Assembly (NCBI RefSeq): GCF_003205875.1
Contig: NZ_PUBZ01000085.1
Location: 1-64,000 of the forward strand
From: Herpetosiphon llansteffanensis
GTDB taxonomy: Bacteria; Chloroflexota; Chloroflexia; Chloroflexales; Herpetosiphonaceae
DNA: 64,000 nt
Direction: 5' to 3'
The translations under genes were made by a program, and so were the position numbers. Below the pieces are notes generated by a model, which was not told the origin of the DNA, ran no database searches, and saw nothing but the letters and a program-made list of their open reading frames with translations. Below, one piece after another: positions 53,550-62,299 of the stretch (position 1 is its first letter; every line of letters starts with the position of its first letter).

Positions 53550-53752
53550 GGGTTGCCTCCAAAAGTAGCACTGCGCTGATTCGTCTGTAATCAATGATAC
53601 CACATGCCGCAACGCTTGCGACCAACTATCCACAGTGGCATTTGCCTCGATCTCGCCTAGCGTTGAGCGCAGGCTGGGAACTTCTCAGGGCCAGCAAACG
53701 TTATGCCTTTAATCTAATCCTTACTTCTATTGTAGCAAGATGGAGTTTCGTA

Positions 53753-54484
53753 ATGCGCCGAATTTTAGGCCTTGTGGCAGTTTGTGTCGCGCTTTGGCAC
53801 GTTTCGCCAGTTGCCGCCTGTAAAATGATGGAACCAACGATTGATAGCGTGACCCAACAAGCTGAGCTGGTGGTTGTCGCAACTGTTACTAAGGTTGAAG
53901 GCAGCCAAGCAACGTTTAGCGTTGAAACGCCAATCAAAGGCAGCATGCCGCAAAATGATCTCGATGTGCTCAACCATCAGATTCACAACGGCCCTGATTG
54001 TCAGCCAAACTTAGGCGATGGCAATCGGTTTATTGAAGGCAGCCGCTGGGTTTTGTTCCTTGTGCCAACCACGCTCGACCCCGATATTACTTGGCAAACC
54101 GCCAGCTTTGGCGATTATGGTGCATTGAAAGTTGAACAAGATCAAGTAAGCTATACCGAGCAAGGCGCTCCCCAGCAAATGGCATTGCCTGATATGGTCG
54201 CAACCTTGACCAACTTCAGCGGGCTTAATCCTAATCAGTTGGGTGAGCCGATGATTGGCAATCCTGCGGTCGAGCCAGCAATTATGCCAACCCCAGACCC
54301 AGCCTTGGTCGAACCATTGCCAAATACCAATGCCAACCCTGCTGCGCCTGTTGCTGCTGCTCCAGCTGCAACCAATCCCAGTAGCGCCCCAAGTTGGTTG
54401 CCATGGCTGCTGGTTGGTGTTGCCGTCGTTGCTGCAATCGGAGCCTTGATTGGCTGGCAACGCAGCCGCAAAGCGCAACAATAA
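53753..54484 (+). CDS. Secreted, C-terminally anchored protein (paralogue 1)
   Basis: A 243-residue protein of unknown function. Signal peptide MRRILGLVAVCVALWHVSPVAA is followed directly by Cys. The domain (about 23-150) contains ELVVVATVTKVEG, VETPIKGSMP and GSRWVLFLVP, a pattern seen in OB-fold/TIMP- or netrin-like modules, though this is only a resemblance. A Pro/Ala/Asn-rich stalk leads to one C-terminal helix (LPWLLVGVAVVAAIGALIGW) and a short basic tail. The next gene is a tandem paralogue. GGAG lies seven bases before ATG 53753. Confidence 0.75.
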   Translation: MRRILGLVAVCVALWHVSPVAACKMMEPTIDSVTQQAELVVVATVTKVEGSQATFSVETPIKGSMPQNDLDVLNHQIHNGPDCQPNLGDGNRFIEGSRWVLFLVPTTLDPDITWQTASFGDYGALKVEQDQVSYTEQGAPQQMALPDMVATLTNFSGLNPNQLGEPMIGNPAVEPAIMPTPDPALVEPLPNTNANPAAPVAAAPAATNPSSAPSWLPWLLVGVAVVAAIGALIGWQRSRKAQQ

Positions 54485-54523
54485 GCGCTTTTTGTGGGAG
54501 TCGTTGATTGTAAGGAGGCTAGG

Positions 54524-55207
54524 ATGCGTTGGATATGGGGATGTTTGCTTGGTTTGGTCGTCGTTTTGTGGTCTGCAACTCCAGTTGCTGCCTGCTCGCT
54601 GGCCGTGCCAACCCTTGATGGTCTAGCCCAACAAGCCGATCTGATTGTGGTGGCGACGGTCACGCAAAGCGAAGGTAATCATGCCTTATTCATGGTCGAT
54701 ACATTGATCAAAGGCAATATTGCCAGCGAGCCATTCAGCGTCCTCGATCATACAATCGATTATGACGCAATGTGTAAGCCTATTTTAGGGCTTGGCAATC
54801 GCTTTGCAGAAGGCAGCACATGGGTTTTGTTTCTTGGCCCAAATCAATTCGATGGCCCTGCGGTTTGGCAACCAATTAGTTTTGGCAATGCTGGCTCACT
54901 CGATGTTGATGAGGATCAGGTACGCTACTTCGAGCAAAACCAAGAAATCCGCCAACCACTGGCTGATTTGATCAGCACCCTGACGAATTATAGTTTGGCA
55001 GGCGGCCCTACGGTCACTGTGTTGCCAGTCGATCAAACTGCCGAGCCAAAAGCACCACCGAGCATGCCAACCGCAACCCCAGAGCCTGTGCTCCAGGTTG
55101 ATCAGCCTCAAGCAACCGAGCAAGCAAGCGTTTTGCCTTGGGTTTTGGTTGGCATCGCAGTCTTGGCTGGGGTTGGCGCATTAATTGGCTGGCGGCGCAG
55201 TCAATAA
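54524..55207 (+). CDS. Secreted, C-terminally anchored protein (paralogue 2)
   Basis: A 227-residue paralogue of the preceding gene with the same order: signal peptide (MRWIWGCLLGLVVVLWSATP), Cys at the mature start, DLIVVATVTQSEG, VDTLIKGNIA, GSTWVLFLGP, a Pro/Thr/Glu stalk and a C-terminal helix PWVLVGIAVLAGVGALIGW. AGGAGG lies five bases before ATG 54524. The pair arose by tandem duplication and is probably co-transcribed (39-bp gap). The conserved parts are the domain core and the anchor; the stalks differ. Function is unknown. Confidence 0.75.
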   Translation: MRWIWGCLLGLVVVLWSATPVAACSLAVPTLDGLAQQADLIVVATVTQSEGNHALFMVDTLIKGNIASEPFSVLDHTIDYDAMCKPILGLGNRFAEGSTWVLFLGPNQFDGPAVWQPISFGNAGSLDVDEDQVRYFEQNQEIRQPLADLISTLTNYSLAGGPTVTVLPVDQTAEPKAPPSMPTATPEPVLQVDQPQATEQASVLPWVLVGIAVLAGVGALIGWRRSQ

Positions 55208-55271
55208 AGGCAGAAGGGAAAAGGCTAGTGACTTTTGGCTATTGGCTATGGGATTGACAACCAAGAACATG

Positions 55272-55401
55272 CCCTCACCCCCAGCCCCTCTCCCACTGAA
55301 CGCGGGCGAGGGGAGCACCCATTGTTCACCGGCACATTGTGGCAAAACCACGGGATTAAAGCCCCTCACCCGCGCCACGGGAGAGGGATTGGGGTGAGGG
55401 G
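55272..55401. repeat. GC-rich dispersed element (copy)
   Basis: A full copy with CCCTCACCCCCAGCCCCTCT and GGGAGAGGGATTGGGGTGAG ends and the inner CCCACTGAACGCGGGCGAG hairpin. It lies between the second paralogue and the gene at 55541; no gene is inside. Confidence 0.85.
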
Positions 55402-55540
55402 ATCACGTGGTGGTTAACCTGATGTACCATTACAGCTAGCCAAAAGCCATCCGCCCTCTGCGTTAAATCCATTTCTATGCGATGACACAGCGTGCTACAA
55501 TGGTTGCTATGACAGAATTCAAGCAACGGTGCTTCGCCTT

Positions 55541-56149
55541 ATGCCATCAGCCAAGTATTACAACTATCTCCAAATTTTTCAGGCCAAACGCTTAGAACGC
55601 GATTACAAACATCTCCTCGCCGAGCAGCAATACCATGGTTTAGCCCAGTTTTTTCTTGAAGATATGTATGGGCCGTATGATTTTCATGCCCGCGATACCC
55701 AAGCCCGGCGTTTACACCAATTTATTCACTTGGCTCCGGGCTTGAGTATTGAAGATATTGAGGTAACGCTCGATTTGCTCAATCTCACGGTTCGGCTCGA
55801 TCAGCAGGTTGCCGATTGGCTTGAGCACAACGGCGTAGCCTTGCCATTTACCGAAGCTCAATACGAAGAGGCCTATTATCGGGTGAATAGCTTTGAGCCA
55901 CGGGTACGCCAAATCGAGTTGATCAACGAATCGCTGCGGCGTGTCCATCGCTTATCGCGGATTAGCCTGCTTGGCACGGCGCTCAACAATACCAAAACTT
56001 TTGCCAAACTGATGGGCATGGGCGAATTGCATCGCTTTTTGCGCCGTGGCTATCAGGCACTCCTGCCAGTTCATGATCTCAAGCCCTTCCTGACCCAAGT
56101 GACCCATACCGAGCTTGATCGGCTTAAACGGATTTATCGTTTGGTATAG
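55541..56149 (+). CDS. Hypothetical protein, FFLEDMYGP family-like
   Basis: A 202-residue, charged, helical protein. The segment FFLEDMYGPYDFHARDTQARR (given here as FFLEDMYGP and FHARD) recalls an uncharacterised bacterial family with an FFxxDxYGPxxFxxRD motif. No catalytic residues can be assigned. It has no signal peptide or membrane helix. The start is uncertain: ATG 55541 or GTG 55529, neither with a strong ribosome site. Its 3' end overlaps convergent murE by 16 bp. Confidence 0.7.
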   Translation: MPSAKYYNYLQIFQAKRLERDYKHLLAEQQYHGLAQFFLEDMYGPYDFHARDTQARRLHQFIHLAPGLSIEDIEVTLDLLNLTVRLDQQVADWLEHNGVALPFTEAQYEEAYYRVNSFEPRVRQIELINESLRRVHRLSRISLLGTALNNTKTFAKLMGMGELHRFLRRGYQALLPVHDLKPFLTQVTHTELDRLKRIYRLV

Positions 56150-57678
56150 CCCAAGCCTTGCAAGGCCCGTTCAGCCTCGTGATGCTCGTTCCAATCGATG
56201 TCGCCGCTGGCGTAAATGATATTGCCTTCGTGGCCTTTACCGAGCAAAAGCACCACATCGCCAGCTTTGGCCGTGGCCAGCGCTTGCTCAATCGCTGTGC
56301 GGCGATCAGGAATTAGCCAGCAATTATGATCGATAATTTTGCCCTCAGCTTGTGCTCCCGCCGCAATTTCCTGCAAAATCTGCATCGAATCCTCGGCGCG
56401 CGGATCTTCATCGGTCAGGTAGAGCAAATCGCACCATTTGGCGGCAATTTGGCCTTGAATCGGACGCTTGGCGCGATCACGCTCGCCTGCTGAACCAAAG
56501 ACCGCAATCAAATTGCCTTGGGTCAATGGGCGCAGCATGCTCATCACTTGCTCAAATGAATCGGGATTGTGGGCATAATCGACCAGCACGCTAAATGGCT
56601 GGCCAAGCTCAACTTGCTCCATGCGCCCGTTGATGCCAGCAATCGCTTCGAGCCGCTGAATTGCTGCCGCTAAATCGACTCCGCGAGCCACACACACGCT
56701 CAGCGCCGCTAGTACATTGTAGACATAAAACGTGCCAACTAATTGCAAATTCAGCTCGAACGTGCCTTGGGGCGTTAGCGCCGTGAAGCGCAGGCCCTTG
56801 CTGGTTGAGACAATTTCGGTTGCGCGTAAATCGGCCTCAGCATGAATCGCATAGCTCAGTTGGCGCACTTGGCTGCCTGCTGCCAGCTGATATTGCTCAG
56901 CATGCGGATCATCTGCATTGACGATTGCCACTTTTTCGACGGTTGTGTTTTGGCCAAGAATTGATTTTTGGCTGGGGCTGGTGCTCAGCAAATGAAATAA
57001 TTGGGCTTTATCGGCGCGATATTGCTCGACCGTGCCATGGTAATCGAGGTGTTCGTGGGTTACGTTGGTAATTAATGCCACATCATAGGCACAATCGCCA
57101 AGTCGATTCCAACGCTGTGATAAGCCATGCGAGGTGCTTTCCACCACTGCATAGCGACAGCCAGCAGTGACCATTTCGCGTAGCATAGCCTGAATTTCCA
57201 AAGCTTCGGGGGTTGATTGGCGGGTTTTGTTGGCCCATTGGCGTGGGCCAATTTTAAAATCGACGGTGCTCATAAAGCCAACCAACTCGCCGCTGGCTTC
57301 CAAGGCTGCCGCAGTTAAAAAGGTCGTCGTGGTCTTGCCCTTCGAGCCAGTAATGCCAATTACTTCTAATTGATTGGCGGGGTAATCGTAGAATGCGGCG
57401 GCAATCGGCGAGAGCGCAACTTTGGCATCGGCAACCAAGGCCGAGGGAATGCTGGCTGGTGGCGCTTGATTGGGATCATCATAGACCACCGCCACCGCGC
57501 CTTGCTCCAAGGCCGCCGCAATATAACGATGGCCATCGACGTGTACGCCGTTGATTGCCACAAACAGCGCGCCTGGCGTAACCTTGCGTGAATCATAGGC
57601 CACGTTGCTAATGCTTGTGCTGTGATCACCAGCAGCTTGATGCGAAACATGCAATAAAAGTTCAGCCAACGATTTCAT
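56134..57678 (-). CDS. murE: UDP-MurNAc-tripeptide synthetase (MurE)
   Basis: A 514-residue Mur ligase that adds the third residue of the peptidoglycan stem peptide to UDP-MurNAc-L-Ala-D-Glu. The ATP loop is ITGSKGKTTTTFL (about 110), followed by the central and C-terminal domains with DYAHNPDSFE and GKGHEG. The motif that recognises diaminopimelate (DNPR in E. coli) reads EDPR here, within LTDEDPRAED, so a different diamino acid such as ornithine is possible. AGGAA lies six bases before the ATG at 57678. It follows the FemABX gene closely. Confidence 0.92.
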   Translation of the reverse strand: MKSLAELLLHVSHQAAGDHSTSISNVAYDSRKVTPGALFVAINGVHVDGHRYIAAALEQGAVAVVYDDPNQAPPASIPSALVADAKVALSPIAAAFYDYPANQLEVIGITGSKGKTTTTFLTAAALEASGELVGFMSTVDFKIGPRQWANKTRQSTPEALEIQAMLREMVTAGCRYAVVESTSHGLSQRWNRLGDCAYDVALITNVTHEHLDYHGTVEQYRADKAQLFHLLSTSPSQKSILGQNTTVEKVAIVNADDPHAEQYQLAAGSQVRQLSYAIHAEADLRATEIVSTSKGLRFTALTPQGTFELNLQLVGTFYVYNVLAALSVCVARGVDLAAAIQRLEAIAGINGRMEQVELGQPFSVLVDYAHNPDSFEQVMSMLRPLTQGNLIAVFGSAGERDRAKRPIQGQIAAKWCDLLYLTDEDPRAEDSMQILQEIAAGAQAEGKIIDHNCWLIPDRRTAIEQALATAKAGDVVLLLGKGHEGNIIYASGDIDWNEHHEAERALQGLGYTKR

Positions 57679-57687
57679 CAATTATTC

Positions 57688-58752
57688 CTATTCAGAACGG
57701 CGGCGCTGCCAAAGCCAATACGCCGGACGCAAGAAAACACGATCATAAGCTGGCAGATAGCGGACTGGTTGGCCGCCCCAGCCTTTTTTGAAGCGATAGA
57801 CCCCGGCCATGCCCGTTGCTTGTGCCGCTTGTTCTAAACGTTCGCGTTCAGCAGGGTCGCTGGTGGTTTCAAGCGCTAAGAATGCTTCGGGAATGCCCCA
57901 AAAATCGTAGAGCGTGCAGCCCCGTTGTTTGGCCCAGCTAATTGCGGCCCATTGCAAGGCATGGCTAGCGGCAAATTTCAGGCCTTCTTCGTTGGTGCCG
58001 CTATACATATATTGGGCTTCAGCGCCTTGAGCAAACACCAAAAAGCTGCCAATCACCCGACCTTCGCGTTCAGCAATCAGCAAACGGGCTGCGCCATCTG
58101 CTTGATCACCGCCAAACAAGCGCCATGCTTGAGCGTAATACTCGCGGCTATGAATGCCAAAATTAGCGCGTTGGCTGGTGGCTTGCATAATCGCATAAAA
58201 CTGGTCGAGATCGGCCTCAGTTGTGCTAACCCGAATCGTCACGCCTTGGCGCTCGGCGCGGCGCACATCGGCGCGATGGCCTTTGCTTGCTTGTGCTTGC
58301 AAGGTTGCCAACTCAGGCTCAAGCTGAAGGTGAATCGAGGCGCTTGGCTGCATACTGCTGCTTGGCTCGTAGCCCGCCAACAACAGCTCAGAGTGCAGTT
58401 CTGCAGGCGTTCCAGCATCAAGCACATTTGGCTCTAGGCGCAAAAATGCTGCCCAACGCTTGCGGGCCAAGCGCTCCAAACTTTGCAACAACAAGCGATT
58501 GGCTGCTTGATCAGCTGACCAAATTGGGCCACGCGGCACATAGGCCACCCGCAAGCCATATTGTGAGCGCCACAGAATTTGTGCTCCGGCGCAAAACCCA
58601 TGTTGGTTGTAGATGGCGATGCGTTGGGGTTGCCAGCCAAATTGGGCTTTGAGCTGGCCCCATTCTGCCTGTTGTAAGAGATGGGCTGTGGGCTGCGTTG
58701 CTAGATCCGCCGACCACTGCGCTGCATCAAGCTCGCGTAGCGCAAAACTCAC
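57688..58752 (-). CDS. FemABX-type aminoacyltransferase
   Basis: A 354-residue protein of the FemABX/GNAT fold used to build peptidoglycan interpeptide bridges from aminoacyl-tRNA. Recognisable segments are LLQQAEWGQLKAQFGWQPQR at the start, VAYVPRGPIW, YEPSSSMQPSASIHLQL and the C-terminal LYDFWGIPE, YRFKKGWGGQPVRYLP. GTG at 58752 has AGGAGG six bases upstream and overlaps the PIG-L stop as GTGA; an in-frame ATG at 58770 is less well placed. With murE immediately downstream, a role in the cell-wall cross-bridge is likely. Alternative: transfer of an amino acid to another envelope molecule. Confidence 0.88.
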   Translation of the reverse strand: MSFALRELDAAQWSADLATQPTAHLLQQAEWGQLKAQFGWQPQRIAIYNQHGFCAGAQILWRSQYGLRVAYVPRGPIWSADQAANRLLLQSLERLARKRWAAFLRLEPNVLDAGTPAELHSELLLAGYEPSSSMQPSASIHLQLEPELATLQAQASKGHRADVRRAERQGVTIRVSTTEADLDQFYAIMQATSQRANFGIHSREYYAQAWRLFGGDQADGAARLLIAEREGRVIGSFLVFAQGAEAQYMYSGTNEEGLKFAASHALQWAAISWAKQRGCTLYDFWGIPEAFLALETTSDPAERERLEQAAQATGMAGVYRFKKGWGGQPVRYLPAYDRVFLRPAYWLWQRRRSE

Positions 58753-59486
58753 GCTTGGCCTCCTCGCCATAACCGCTCAGCAAAACCGTGTTCGGCCACG
58801 CTGGCTGCATAATCGCCTAGCTCTTGCTGCATCGCTTCGACTGTGCCAAATAACTCAACCATTTGGCTGGCATAATCGGCAACCGCAGCAAGTTTGGTGG
58901 CTAAAGTTTGGTCGATTTGAATCAGCTGATCAAGCGTTGGTTGAACTTGGGCCAAGCGTTGCTCGCGGGCATTGTTGCGGGCAGAATAGGGCAAATCTTC
59001 ATACCAACGCAGGTTTGAGAGCACCTTTGCTGCCACGCCATGGGTAATTTGATGATCGACGTGATTGCCAACCGCCAAGGGTGCATACCACTGAGCTGCA
59101 GGATATTGCTTGGCCAGCGCTTGCAGTTGGCTGGTTAAGCTGGCCCACAGCAAATCGTTAGGAATGGGCGTGCCAAAAATCGCCTCGACAGAATCATAAG
59201 CAGCGTGGCGATAAATCGCATCGTGCTGCTCAAGAAAGAGCAAATCGGCTCCGAGCCGATCGGCTGCAGCTTGATCTTCGGCCCGCCGAATGGCGATGGG
59301 ATCGCTGGCTGCGCCCCAACGTTCGTGCAAATAGGCAGCAAAACTGTTGAGTTCGCCGCTTGGTGGCGCACTGCAAATCGTAACGATCAAACAACGCTCG
59401 CCAGCAGCATGCCAACCAGCCAGCGCGCCGCCAAGCGAGAGCGCCGCATCATCGAAATGGGGCGATAAACAAATGTGTTGATACAT
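58749..59486 (-). CDS. PIG-L-family deacetylase
   Basis: A 245-residue zinc-dependent N-acetylglucosaminyl deacetylase-like protein. The metal site SPHFDDAALSLGG is near the N-terminus, RRAEDQAAADRLGAD is the typical middle helix and GNHVDHQI holds the third histidine. Family members deacetylate GlcNAc in glycolipids, mycothiol-type thiols or antibiotics. In this cluster an envelope glycan substrate is plausible. The start at 59486 is preferred because an upstream ATG at 59501 is in the repeat region; neither has a strong ribosome site. It is coupled to the FemABX gene. Confidence 0.88.
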   Translation of the reverse strand: MYQHICLSPHFDDAALSLGGALAGWHAAGERCLIVTICSAPPSGELNSFAAYLHERWGAASDPIAIRRAEDQAAADRLGADLLFLEQHDAIYRHAAYDSVEAIFGTPIPNDLLWASLTSQLQALAKQYPAAQWYAPLAVGNHVDHQITHGVAAKVLSNLRWYEDLPYSARNNAREQRLAQVQPTLDQLIQIDQTLATKLAAVADYASQMVELFGTVEAMQQELGDYAASVAEHGFAERLWRGGQA

Positions 59487-59489
59487 AAG

Positions 59490-59690
59490 AACAGAGAACA
59501 TAGAACATAGAGCATAGCTGCCTTATGGATATGTTCGGCTCCTTGTTACTAGATGGGGATTGGGGATCGGTTGTTGGGGATCGGTAATAGGCTCGCCCAA
59601 GCTTCGTGCTCTTCGTGATTAAGCAGCCTAAACCTTAGCCCAACCCCCGATCCCAATTCATCCTTCATCCCTCATCCTTCATTCTTAATT
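59490..59690. repeat. Mosaic of dispersed repeat words
   Basis: The stretch contains 'AGAACATAGAACATAGAGC', 'GGGGATTGGGGATCGG', 'GTTGTTGGGGATCGG', 'CTTCGTGCTCTTCGTG' and 'ATTCATCCTTCATCCCTC'. The promoter of the PIG-L/FemABX/murE group must lie in or next to it. No gene. Confidence 0.7.
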
Positions 59691-59692
59691 TG

Positions 59693-60700
59693 CTATTCTT
59701 CGTCGTCGTCGCCATACCAATAATCGTCTTCGTCCTCATCGTCGTCGTCGATTGGCAACGATTGCATGGGGTCGTCGAAGAATTGGAGTTCTTTGAGTGC
59801 TTCGACTGCTGCTTCGCGGCGTGCGCCATCGACTTCTTTGATCAGTTGTTCAAGAAAGCGGCGGGCGGCTGTACCACCAATTTGGCCAAGCGCCCACATG
59901 GCGGTAGTAGCAACTTCGATGTCGCCATCGGCGGTAGCACGGGCCACGTGATTAACGATCGATTCGGCCAAATCGCCAAGCTCGCCTGCTGCTCGCACAG
60001 CCTCGAAGCGCAATAATGGCTCATTCGAACGCAAACTGTTGGTAATGGTTGGCAACCATTCATGCAAGCCAGTGCGGCCCATGGCGCAGAGCGCAGCAGC
60101 TTGCCAACCATCATCAAAGCGTTGGTAGGCAGCGCCAATTTCTTGATTGACTCGTGGATCGCTATCGGCCAAATAGCCTAAGGTTTCCAAGAGCCGTTGG
60201 CGTACCAAGGTCGATGTTTGCTGGTTGTCGTAAGCGGCCCAGAGTTGCTGTGATAACTCGTTGCTGGTGCGCTGATCCAAGCTGCCTTCGCCAGCTCGCA
60301 AGGCCCATGCGCCAAGCGTAATGGCTGCATTGGCTCGCACGCCATCGTCAGCATCGTTAACCAACAATTCGCTGAGGCGACGCAAACTAGAGCGGCGGGT
60401 ATCCTCGGCCATGCCTTTGACAGCGGCAATCCGAATCGCTGGATCTTGGTCGGCGAGCAAAATGCTAAACACTGCGCGAAAATCAAGCTCTAGGCTGGCT
60501 TCGGCGACTTCTTGCATGGCTTGGGCCAAGTTGCGGCGATGGCTTGGCTCGATCCTGGTCCATTCAAATTCAAAAGTATCAGCTTCATCTTGGTCAAGGT
60601 CGTTAAAAACTTTGAGTTCGCTCAGCACGATTGGGCGATCATGGTCGCCAATTTCGATGATTGCTGCTTCAATATCGCGTTCATTTTGTTCTTCGGTCAT
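59693..60700 (-). CDS. HEAT-repeat protein with acidic tail
   Basis: A 335-residue protein of helical HEAT-like repeats (for example AIRIAAVKGMAEDTRRSSL, GVRANAAITLGAWAL and ATTAMWALGQIGGTAARRFL). The C-terminus is highly acidic (IDDDDEDEDDYWYGDDDEE). Such proteins are binding scaffolds, and the acidic tail suggests a basic partner. It has no signal peptide or catalytic motif. AAGGTG lies four bases before ATG. Confidence 0.85.
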   Translation of the reverse strand: MTEEQNERDIEAAIIEIGDHDRPIVLSELKVFNDLDQDEADTFEFEWTRIEPSHRRNLAQAMQEVAEASLELDFRAVFSILLADQDPAIRIAAVKGMAEDTRRSSLRRLSELLVNDADDGVRANAAITLGAWALRAGEGSLDQRTSNELSQQLWAAYDNQQTSTLVRQRLLETLGYLADSDPRVNQEIGAAYQRFDDGWQAAALCAMGRTGLHEWLPTITNSLRSNEPLLRFEAVRAAGELGDLAESIVNHVARATADGDIEVATTAMWALGQIGGTAARRFLEQLIKEVDGARREAAVEALKELQFFDDPMQSLPIDDDDEDEDDYWYGDDDEE

Positions 60701-60809
60701 ATTTCACCTTCGTGATAGCATTGCGTTTTAGTCTACCACGGATAGATCAACGATTTGTACTAACGATAGCATAGTAGATTGGGGTTCATTGATGGTGGTG
60801 TGGCGCGTT

Positions 60810-60941
60810 CCCTCACCCCCAGCCCCCTCTCCCACTGGACGCGGGCGAGGGGGAGCCGACCGTTTTTCACCAAAGAATTGGAGGATAACCACAGCGTGAA
60901 AGCCCCTCGCCCGCGCCACGGGAGAGGGGTTGGGGTGAGGG
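60810..60941. repeat. GC-rich dispersed element (copy)
   Basis: A full copy with CCCTCACCCCCAGCCCCCTC and GGGAGAGGGGTTGGGGTGAG ends, inner CCCACTGGACGCGGGCGAG hairpin and the central CACCAAAGAATTGGAGGATA segment. It lies between the deacetylase lipoprotein and HEAT-protein genes. Confidence 0.85.
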
Positions 60942-60977
60942 CATACGTTCCCAATCCCTAGCCCCTAAACCCTCACG

Positions 60978-62117
60978 TTACTTGCGTTCGTAGCGTCGAA
61001 CTTCGAGATCTGGCTGCAAGCGGCCTTGTTGCTCTTCACCAAGGGTTTCTTCGCTGGGCACGGTAATGGTATCGGGATCGCCATCGGAAATAAATTTAAG
61101 GTCAGGCCGTTCTTCAAACAGCTGGTACCAATATTCCAATTGCGAATCGACAGCTTGGGTGCGCCGAATGTGGTAGGGATCGAAGGTTTGCGAGTAGGGC
61201 GAAGGGCTGGCTCCACCAGTTACATCGACGGCGGCGCTCAAGGTGTAGCTTTCGCCTTCCGATTCGCCTTCACGGACTAAGCCCTCGTTGGCTGGGAACA
61301 TACCCAAAGGATAGCTCAGGCTGGTGACTTTATAGCCATCGCCGATGCGCTCTTCAAGCTCTTTGATTGAGAAAGCCAATTGCCATTGGATCTGTTCTTC
61401 ATCTGCTTCGTCGAGGCGTTGGTGGGTGTAGGTATGCGTGCCAACTTCGCCGCCCAAGGCCACGATTTCTTGCAGCTTTTGGGTCGCCAGCTCTGGCTGA
61501 CCAAACAACACTCGTTCCTTGACATCAACATCGATCAACGGGAAGAACACGCCAATCGCTGGAAAATCTGGGTGTTCGGCGGCAAAGGCCTGCAAAATGC
61601 CCATGGCCGAGGTTGGGTCGATTGTGCCATCTTCGAGGTAGCGAAACTGGCCGTCTGATGAATCATCGAAGGTCAGCACGACTGGCGATTTGCCCAATGG
61701 TACAGTGATATTATTTGTCACCAAATCGCGCAAGGTCATTGGGTAGAAATTATTGGCATACAACCACTCTAAATCCTCGCGCAGCTTCTCAGGCGAGCGG
61801 CTATACTCTGCATCGGGAGATTCAATTAAGTGATATTCTAAGACCAACACCCAGCCAATCTCGTTGGGCGCATATTTAGCGAGATCCGCATCGTTCAAGC
61901 CAGCAGGGGTTGGCGAGGCAGCGGGGGTTGCTGTTGCGGCGAGCGTTGGCGAAGCAGCCGTCGTTGGCGAGGCGGCAGTGGTTGGGCTAGCAGCAACAGT
62001 TGTGGTTGCTGTTGGAGCTTGAGTTTGGGGCGCTTCAGTAGCAGTACCTTGACCGCAGCTAAGCAACACTCCACAAACCGTCAAACCCCACAGTCCACGA
62101 ATCCAACGTCGAATCAT
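60978..62117 (-). CDS. Polysaccharide-deacetylase-fold lipoprotein
   Basis: A 379-residue lipoprotein. The signal peptide ends in the lipobox LLSC (Cys near residue 21), followed by an Ala/Ser/Pro/Thr linker with ASPTTA repeats (about 35-75). The NodB-type domain has TFDDSSDGQ (catalytic Asp and metal Asp) and HTYTHQRL (HxxxH metal ligands). It would de-N-acetylate or de-O-acetylate a surface glycan outside the membrane. AGGAG lies about ten bases before the ATG at 62117; an upstream start at 62153 lacks a site. The linker repeats are low-complexity and probably vary in length. Confidence 0.88.
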   Translation of the reverse strand: MIRRWIRGLWGLTVCGVLLSCGQGTATEAPQTQAPTATTTVAASPTTAASPTTAASPTLAATATPAASPTPAGLNDADLAKYAPNEIGWVLVLEYHLIESPDAEYSRSPEKLREDLEWLYANNFYPMTLRDLVTNNITVPLGKSPVVLTFDDSSDGQFRYLEDGTIDPTSAMGILQAFAAEHPDFPAIGVFFPLIDVDVKERVLFGQPELATQKLQEIVALGGEVGTHTYTHQRLDEADEEQIQWQLAFSIKELEERIGDGYKVTSLSYPLGMFPANEGLVREGESEGESYTLSAAVDVTGGASPSPYSQTFDPYHIRRTQAVDSQLEYWYQLFEERPDLKFISDGDPDTITVPSEETLGEEQQGRLQPDLEVRRYERK

Positions 62118-62299
62118 GCCTACAGTACTCCTTATCTTTGCGATCAGCACCACGATCTTGTGCTATTATCGTGCGCGATTCTATGTTAATCATCATACTC
62201 GATCTTGCAGACCCACCGTAGCGCGAGAGAAGCGTGAGAAGCTGACAAATTCCTGAGACAGTTCCGCTAACGCGCGGTTTGTTAACTGGAGGACTGCCC

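Noticed and set aside
53594-53752. Extended start for the first secreted paralogue
   Set aside because: It would overlap the divergent DnaD gene and hide the signal peptide; GGAG supports 53753.
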